The translations under genes and the position numbers were made by a program. The notes below the pieces were generated by a model. It was not told the DNA's origin. It worked only from the letters and a program-made list of their open reading frames with translations, and searched no databases. 64,000 bases of DNA from an uncultured Rhodospirillaceae bacterium (GTDB lineage Bacteria > Pseudomonadota > Alphaproteobacteria > Rhodospirillales > Casp-alpha2). The stretch is taken from assembly GCA_913030825.1 (NCBI GenBank), contig CAJWCU010000008.1, positions 1-64,000 of the forward strand, written 5' to 3'. Positions 59,821 to 64,000 of the stretch are shown here, in pieces (position 1 is the stretch's first letter; each line of letters begins with the position of its first letter).

Positions 59821-61266
59821 ATGCCCTTCACCATCGCCATCATCGGCCGCCCCAACGTCGGCAAGTCGACCATGTTCAACCGTCTGGTCGGCCGCCGCCT
59901 GGCGATCGTCGACGACACCCCCGGCGTGACCCGCGACCGCCGCGAAGGCGAAGGCCGCATCGGGCCGATGAAATTCCGCGTGATCGACACGGCGGGACTA
60001 GAAGACGTCACCGACGACAGCCTGGAAGCCCGCATGCGGGCCCAGACGGAACGCGCCCTGGACGAAGCCGACGTCGCCTTGATGGTGATCGACGCGCGGG
60101 CCGGGGTCACGCCGCTGGACCAATATTTCGTGCAATGGCTGCGCTCGCGCGGTACGCCGGCGATCCTGATCGCCAACAAATGCGAGGGCCGCGCCAGTCA
60201 GGGCGGTCTGATGGAAGCCTATTCCCTGGGCCTGGACGAGCCGGTGGTGTTTTCCGCCGAACACGGCCTCGGCCTGTCGGACCTGCACGACCGCCTGCAG
60301 CCCTATGCCGACGCCGTCGCCGCCGACGGCGCCGAGGACCTGATCGACGACGACGAATTCGCCGACCTGGCCGACGATGGCCTGGGCGACGTGGACGCGC
60401 TGGAATTGAACGAAGACGGCGAGTTGGAGATCGAAGACCTGCCCGAGCCAAAGGCCCTGCAACTGGCCATCGTCGGGCGCCCCAACGTCGGCAAGTCGAC
60501 GATGATCAACCGCCTGTTGGGCGAGGACCGCATGCTGACCGGCCCCGAAGCCGGGATCACCCGCGACGCGATCTCGGTCACCTGGAACCATGACGGCCGC
60601 GATTACCGGCTGATCGATACGGCGGGACTGCGACGCAAGGCGCGGGTCACGGAAAAGCTGGAATACCTCTCGACCCGCGACACCATGCGGGCCGTGCGCT
60701 TCGCCCATGTCGTGGTGTTGGTGCTGGACGCCGACGCGGTCCTGGAACGCCAGGACCTGACCATCGCGCGCCGGGTCATCGACGAAGGCCGGGCCCTGAT
60801 CATCGCCGTCAACAAATGGGATGCGGCCAAAGACCGGAACGAAACCATCGAACGGCTGAGCGACCGGTTGCAGACCAGCCTGCCGCAGGTACGGGGCATT
60901 CCGGTGATCACCCTGTCGGCGCTGACCGGCAAGGGCATGGACAAGCTGCTGCCCACGGTCAATGAAGCCTACGACACCTGGAACGCGCGGATCGGCACCG
61001 GCGACCTCAACCGCTGGCTCGGCGCCATGCAGGAAGCCCACCCGCCCCCCATCGGCAAGGGCGGCAAGCGCATCCGCCTGCGTTATGCGACGCAGGCCAA
61101 GACGCGGCCGCCGACTTTCGTGATTTTCTGTACGCGCGCCGTCGAATTGCCGGACAGCTATACCCGCTATCTGGTCAACGGCCTGCGTGACGATTTCGGG
61201 TTGGACGGTGTGCCGATCCGCCTGATCTACCGCAAGAGCGATAATCCATATGCCGACCGGCGCTAG
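59821..61266 (+). CDS. der: Ribosome-associated GTPase Der/EngA
   Basis: Two G domains: [18 protein letters not shown] and [18 protein letters not shown], plus KH-like C-terminus; in-frame TTG at 59809 is an alternative start. Confidence 0.97.
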   Translation: MPFTIAIIGRPNVGKSTMFNRLVGRRLAIVDDTPGVTRDRREGEGRIGPMKFRVIDTAGLEDVTDDSLEARMRAQTERALDEADVALMVIDARAGVTPLDQYFVQWLRSRGTPAILIANKCEGRASQGGLMEAYSLGLDEPVVFSAEHGLGLSDLHDRLQPYADAVAADGAEDLIDDDEFADLADDGLGDVDALELNEDGELEIEDLPEPKALQLAIVGRPNVGKSTMINRLLGEDRMLTGPEAGITRDAISVTWNHDGRDYRLIDTAGLRRKARVTEKLEYLSTRDTMRAVRFAHVVVLVLDADAVLERQDLTIARRVIDEGRALIIAVNKWDAAKDRNETIERLSDRLQTSLPQVRGIPVITLSALTGKGMDKLLPTVNEAYDTWNARIGTGDLNRWLGAMQEAHPPPIGKGGKRIRLRYATQAKTRPPTFVIFCTRAVELPDSYTRYLVNGLRDDFGLDGVPIRLIYRKSDNPYADRR

Positions 61267-61292
61267 GCCCTACGCCGACAAGCGGTAGGGCC
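61266..61292. terminator. Candidate hairpin between convergent der and EncFtn-like genes
   Basis: GGCCCTAC-gccgacaagcg-GTAGGGCC, perfect 8-bp stem; no clear T run. Confidence 0.4.
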
Positions 61293-61315
61293 GCGCCGTC
61301 GATCAGGCGATCGGC

Positions 61316-61624
61316 TTATTCGTCGTGATCGTGGCCGTGATGGCCGGTGATCGGGCCTTCCTTGAACAGGTTTTCGCGGAGTTCCTTGTCGAAGGCCGGC
61401 ATCTTGCGCCGGATCCATTCCAGAACCATGGCCGCGTGTTCGATCTCTTCGTCCCGGTTGTGCTCGAGGATCGCCTTGAGTTCCGGGTCCTTGGTGGCAT
61501 CGACCCGCTGCTGATACCAGTCCACGGCCTCAAGCTCTTCCATCAGAGAGACGATGGCACGGTGCTTGTCCATCGTGTCTTCCGACAGTTTATCCAACGG
61601 TTCGTGGAAACCTTCGCTCGTCAT
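61316..61624 (-). CDS. Encapsulated-ferritin (EncFtn)-like ferroxidase
   Basis: 102 aa: HEPLDKLSEDTMDKHRAIVSLMEELEAVDWYQQRVDATKDPELKAILEHNRDEEIEHAAMVLEWIRRKMPAFDKELRENLFKEGPITGHHGHDHDE, matching the recalled Rhodospirillum rubrum EncFtn pattern (MEELEAVDWY...AHNRDEEKEHAAMTLEW...LFTEGPIT). Confidence 0.9.
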   Translation of the reverse strand: MTSEGFHEPLDKLSEDTMDKHRAIVSLMEELEAVDWYQQRVDATKDPELKAILEHNRDEEIEHAAMVLEWIRRKMPAFDKELRENLFKEGPITGHHGHDHDE

Positions 61625-61638
61625 GGGAACTCCTTAAT

Positions 61639-61651
61639 ACAGATATTCTGT
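61639..61651. promoter_or_regulatory. 13-bp perfect inverted repeat ACAGA-TAT-TCTGT adjacent to the EncFtn-like gene RBS
   Basis: Direct reading; AAGGAG RBS lies between it and the ATG. Confidence 0.4.
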
Positions 61652-61697
61652 GGACATTTAAGATAATGGATACGCCGCAGGGATCAACGGACATGAT

Positions 61698-61710
61698 CGG
61701 GATAATCCCG
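61698..61710. promoter_or_regulatory. 13-bp perfect inverted repeat CGGGAT-A-ATCCCG in the gap between the 97-aa gene and the EncFtn-like gene
   Basis: Direct reading. Confidence 0.35.
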
Positions 61711-61724
61711 GCCCATCCGCCCTG

Positions 61725-62018
61725 TCATCCCCCACCCCGCTGAAACGCCCGGTCGAAACGCGCCAGGGCCGCCGCGCGATCACGATCCGAGTATCCCGAA
61801 AAAGCCAGGGTCACGTCCATGATTTCGATCTCCATCAGGGCGATTTTCCGGCGGCGTTCCGACCCTAGGGTGATTTCCAAACGCCGTCCCTCCGCGGCCA
61901 ACACAATGCCCGACGGCGTCCGCTCGTAGGCGTCGGAACCCAACGCCTTCTCGATGCCCCGGTAAAAACCGGCCCGCGTCAGGGCCATTTCTTTTTCGAT
62001 GACGACCGGATCGGTCAC
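61725..62018 (-). CDS. Small protein of unknown function associated with an AOR/MoaD cluster, C-terminal GGG
   Basis: GTG start at 62018; VTDPVVIEKEMALTRAGFYRGIEKALGSDAYERTPSGIVLAAEGRRLEITLGSERRRKIALMEIEIMDVTLAFSGYSDRDRAAALARFDRAFQRGGG; 10 nt after the MoaD-like gene. Confidence 0.75.
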   Translation of the reverse strand: MTDPVVIEKEMALTRAGFYRGIEKALGSDAYERTPSGIVLAAEGRRLEITLGSERRRKIALMEIEIMDVTLAFSGYSDRDRAAALARFDRAFQRGGG

Positions 62019-62028
62019 GCCCGACCCC

Positions 62029-62280
62029 TCACCCACCCGCGACCGGCGGCCACATGGCGAGTGCGTCGCCGTCTTCGAACGTCGCCGTGTGGCGCGCCGA
62101 AGGCTCGACATAGATGCCGTTCAGCAGGACCAGATGGCACATCTTTTCCGGCAGACCCAAGGTCGCGATGACCTGGGCGGGCGTGGCGTCGTCGGCGACC
62201 TCGATCTCCGCCTCGTTGCCCTTGGATCCCGCCGGCAGGTGATCGGCAAGCGAGGCGTAGAGTTTGACTGTGATCTTCAT
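62029..62280 (-). CDS. MoaD/ThiS-family ubiquitin-like sulfur carrier
   Basis: 83 aa beta-grasp-like MKITVKLYASLADHLP...LPEKMCHLVLLNGIYVEPSARHTATFEDGDALAMWPPVAGG ending in GG. Confidence 0.9.
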   Translation of the reverse strand: MKITVKLYASLADHLPAGSKGNEAEIEVADDATPAQVIATLGLPEKMCHLVLLNGIYVEPSARHTATFEDGDALAMWPPVAGG

Positions 62281-62313
62281 CGCGGCCCCCGGCCTTCATC
62301 GCCTCTGGCGACC

Positions 62314-63561
62314 TCAGGCATAGGCATGGGCGACGTAGGCTTCCATGATGCGGTGGGGGTCTTCCATCAACTTGGCCTTCCACGGGCCCAGATGGGTGCG
62401 GTTCTGGATCAGCCCGCGCAGCACACCCATGTGGTCCGTGCGGCCCAACGACAGGGCACCGACCAGCACGTCGTCCTTGAAATTCAGGCGCAGGTATTTG
62501 AAATGGCCGGCGTCCAGCACCTCGGCCATTTCCGTGCCCGGGCCGCCTTCCCAATCGCCGAAGGAGGTCGAAATCAGACCCGCCGTATCCAGCACGTTCA
62601 TCTGCAGCGACCCCTGATAGGGCGTGACCCGCCCCGCCATATTGAGCGCCGCGATCCGGCCGTGCTCGGTCGAAGTCGGCTGGATCGCGTGAACGTTGAA
62701 GCCACCGCCGAAGTCCGGTCCCTGGGCGCAGTCACCGGCCGCATAGACGCCGGGGACGGAAGTTTCCAGGAACTCGTTGATGCGGATGCCCTGTTCGATC
62801 TCGATGCCGGTACCTTCCAGGAATTCGATGTTGGAAGTCACGCCCGCCGCGACGACGACGAGATGCGCCGCGATCTGATCGCCGGTATCCAGGTCGACGA
62901 AAAGCTTGTCCTCGTCGTCGGCCTCGCGGCGTTCGACCTTGGTCACCTTGGTGCCCGTCTCGACATTGATGCCTTTCTGAACGCACCAGTCCTTGATCAA
63001 GCCACCGGCGGTGGCGTCCATCATGCGCGGCACCATGCGGTCCAGCGCTTCGACCACGGTCAACTTAACGCCCCGTTCGACCAGGGCTTCCAGAATGATG
63101 CAGCCGATGAAGCCCGCCCCCATCAGCACGACATGCGCACCTTCATGGGCCAGTTTCTCGATGGCGCGGCAATCGTCGAGCGTCCAGCAGTGATGCACGC
63201 CCGGCAGGTCGAGCCCCGGCACGGGCGGCTTGATGGGCCTGGCCCCGGTGGCGATCAGCAGCTTGTCGTAGGGCTGCTCCCCACCGCCCTCGAGCAGCAC
63301 CTTGCGGCCCGCAACATCCAGGCCCTTGGCGATGCCTTGGCGATAGGTAATGCCGAGAGCCTCGTAATGCCCGGCTTGTTTACGCAAATGCGTGCCGCCA
63401 TGGTCGATGATGCCGGTCAGGACATAGGGGATCGCCATGCGGGAATAAGGCGGATCGGCTTCCCCGCCCAGCAACACGATCTCCGCGCCCTTGTCCGTCT
63501 TGGCAAGCGTTTCCGCGGCGACGACGCCCGCAGGCCCCGCGCCGATGATGACATAGGTCAT
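62314..63561 (-). CDS. FAD/NAD(P)-dependent oxidoreductase
   Basis: YVIIGAGPAGVVAAETLAK (FAD), VVLMGAGFIGCIILEALVERGVKLTVVEALDRMVPRMMD (NAD), VPGVYAAGDCAQ. Confidence 0.93.
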   Translation of the reverse strand: MTYVIIGAGPAGVVAAETLAKTDKGAEIVLLGGEADPPYSRMAIPYVLTGIIDHGGTHLRKQAGHYEALGITYRQGIAKGLDVAGRKVLLEGGGEQPYDKLLIATGARPIKPPVPGLDLPGVHHCWTLDDCRAIEKLAHEGAHVVLMGAGFIGCIILEALVERGVKLTVVEALDRMVPRMMDATAGGLIKDWCVQKGINVETGTKVTKVERREADDEDKLFVDLDTGDQIAAHLVVVAAGVTSNIEFLEGTGIEIEQGIRINEFLETSVPGVYAAGDCAQGPDFGGGFNVHAIQPTSTEHGRIAALNMAGRVTPYQGSLQMNVLDTAGLISTSFGDWEGGPGTEMAEVLDAGHFKYLRLNFKDDVLVGALSLGRTDHMGVLRGLIQNRTHLGPWKAKLMEDPHRIMEAYVAHAYA

Positions 63562-63583
63562 ATTGTGCCGTCCTTCCTAGCCG

Positions 63584-64000
63584 TCACAGAGTCAGCCGGC
63601 TGACCGTTTCGTTGGTCGGCACCCCGTCCTTGGACCAGCCGCGCAGTTCGTAATATTCCGGCAGCATCTTGTCCAAACCGTTGGTCAGGCCTTTGGCCGG
63701 TCCGGTCTTGGCCGCGTCCTTGACCAAGCGCTTGGGCAGGTTGTCGTCCTTGCCCGTGAACCCGGCGGCCAGGTTGAACCGACGTTCCAGGTTCCACACC
63801 CTCTCACCCAGTTCCAACAGATTCTCGACCGACCAGTCGCCTTCGCAGGCGGCGTCGATCTGTGGTGCGATGTCTTCCAGCGTCCAGGCGAAGGTCGTGA
63901 AGACGCAAATGCCCGCACTGTCGACCGCCGCTGTCGCGTCCTGAAACGCCTTGACCAGACCGGCCTTGCCGTCGGTGACCAGCGGATCGGTCTTTTCCGG
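63584..64000 (-). CDS. Aldehyde:ferredoxin oxidoreductase (tungsten AOR family), C-terminal part; 5' end outside window
   Basis: Frame is open to base 64000: GKAGLVKAFQDATAAVDSAGICVFTTFAWTLEDIAPQ...SVENLLELGERVWNLERRFNLAAGFTGKDDNLPKRL...LPEYYELRGWSKDGVPTNETVSRLTL, the characteristic AOR C-terminal domain. Confidence 0.92.
   Translation of the reverse strand, partial: PEKTDPLVTDGKAGLVKAFQDATAAVDSAGICVFTTFAWTLEDIAPQIDAACEGDWSVENLLELGERVWNLERRFNLAAGFTGKDDNLPKRLVKDAAKTGPAKGLTNGLDKMLPEYYELRGWSKDGVPTNETVSRLTL

Noticed and set aside
61999-63603. 534-aa plus-strand ORF across the AOR-associated cluster
   Set aside because: Antisense to three coherent minus-strand genes with clear family motifs.
61266-64000. 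Search for an encapsulin shell gene near the EncFtn-like gene
   Set aside because: None of the frames shows an HK97-fold encapsulin; neighbours are der and AOR-cluster genes.
1-64000. tRNA/rRNA genes, transposases, prophage, toxin-antitoxin or defence systems
   Set aside because: None recognised by reading; gene content and order are of core chromosome type. A tRNAscan/Infernal run would be needed to exclude small RNAs formally.

Overview
This is a 64 kb window of a high-GC, densely coding genome whose gene content and gene order look alphaproteobacterial (probably Rhodospirillales-like; this is an inference). It is almost entirely core chromosome. Recognisable blocks are: an outer-membrane biogenesis run (lptF-lptG-lptD-surA-pdxA-rsmA, about 11.8-20.0 kb); gmk/yicC; a fatty-acid block (mltG-fabF-acpP-fabG-fabD, 23.6-28.1 kb); rpsF-rpsR-DUF2232-rplI; cfa; dnaB-alr-mlaE-mlaF; radA-cvpA-purF; an SDR/glycosyltransferase/TPR stretch (43.8-48.7 kb); a large chemoreceptor; and yfgM-bamB-der (57.6-61.3 kb). 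I saw no tRNA, rRNA, CRISPR array, transposase or phage genes. The most interesting part is the right end. A gene at 61316-61624 (-) encodes a protein closely resembling the encapsulated-ferritin (EncFtn) family, but it has no encapsulin gene beside it and no visible cargo-loading peptide; it ends in a His/Asp-rich tail (GHHGHDHDE). Next to it is a tungsten-type aldehyde:ferredoxin oxidoreductase cluster: partial AOR, FAD/NAD oxidoreductase, a MoaD/ThiS-like protein ending in GG, and an uncharacterised 97-aa protein ending in GGG. Other leads are palindromes resembling iron-regulator operators upstream of a DUF2061 gene and of cfa, a roughly 200-aa repeat-bearing N-terminal insertion in LptD, tandem repeats and long low-complexity tails on ribosomal proteins S6 and L9, and a structured leader upstream of chrA. 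All assignments come from reading the sequence and recalling protein families; no database search was run.
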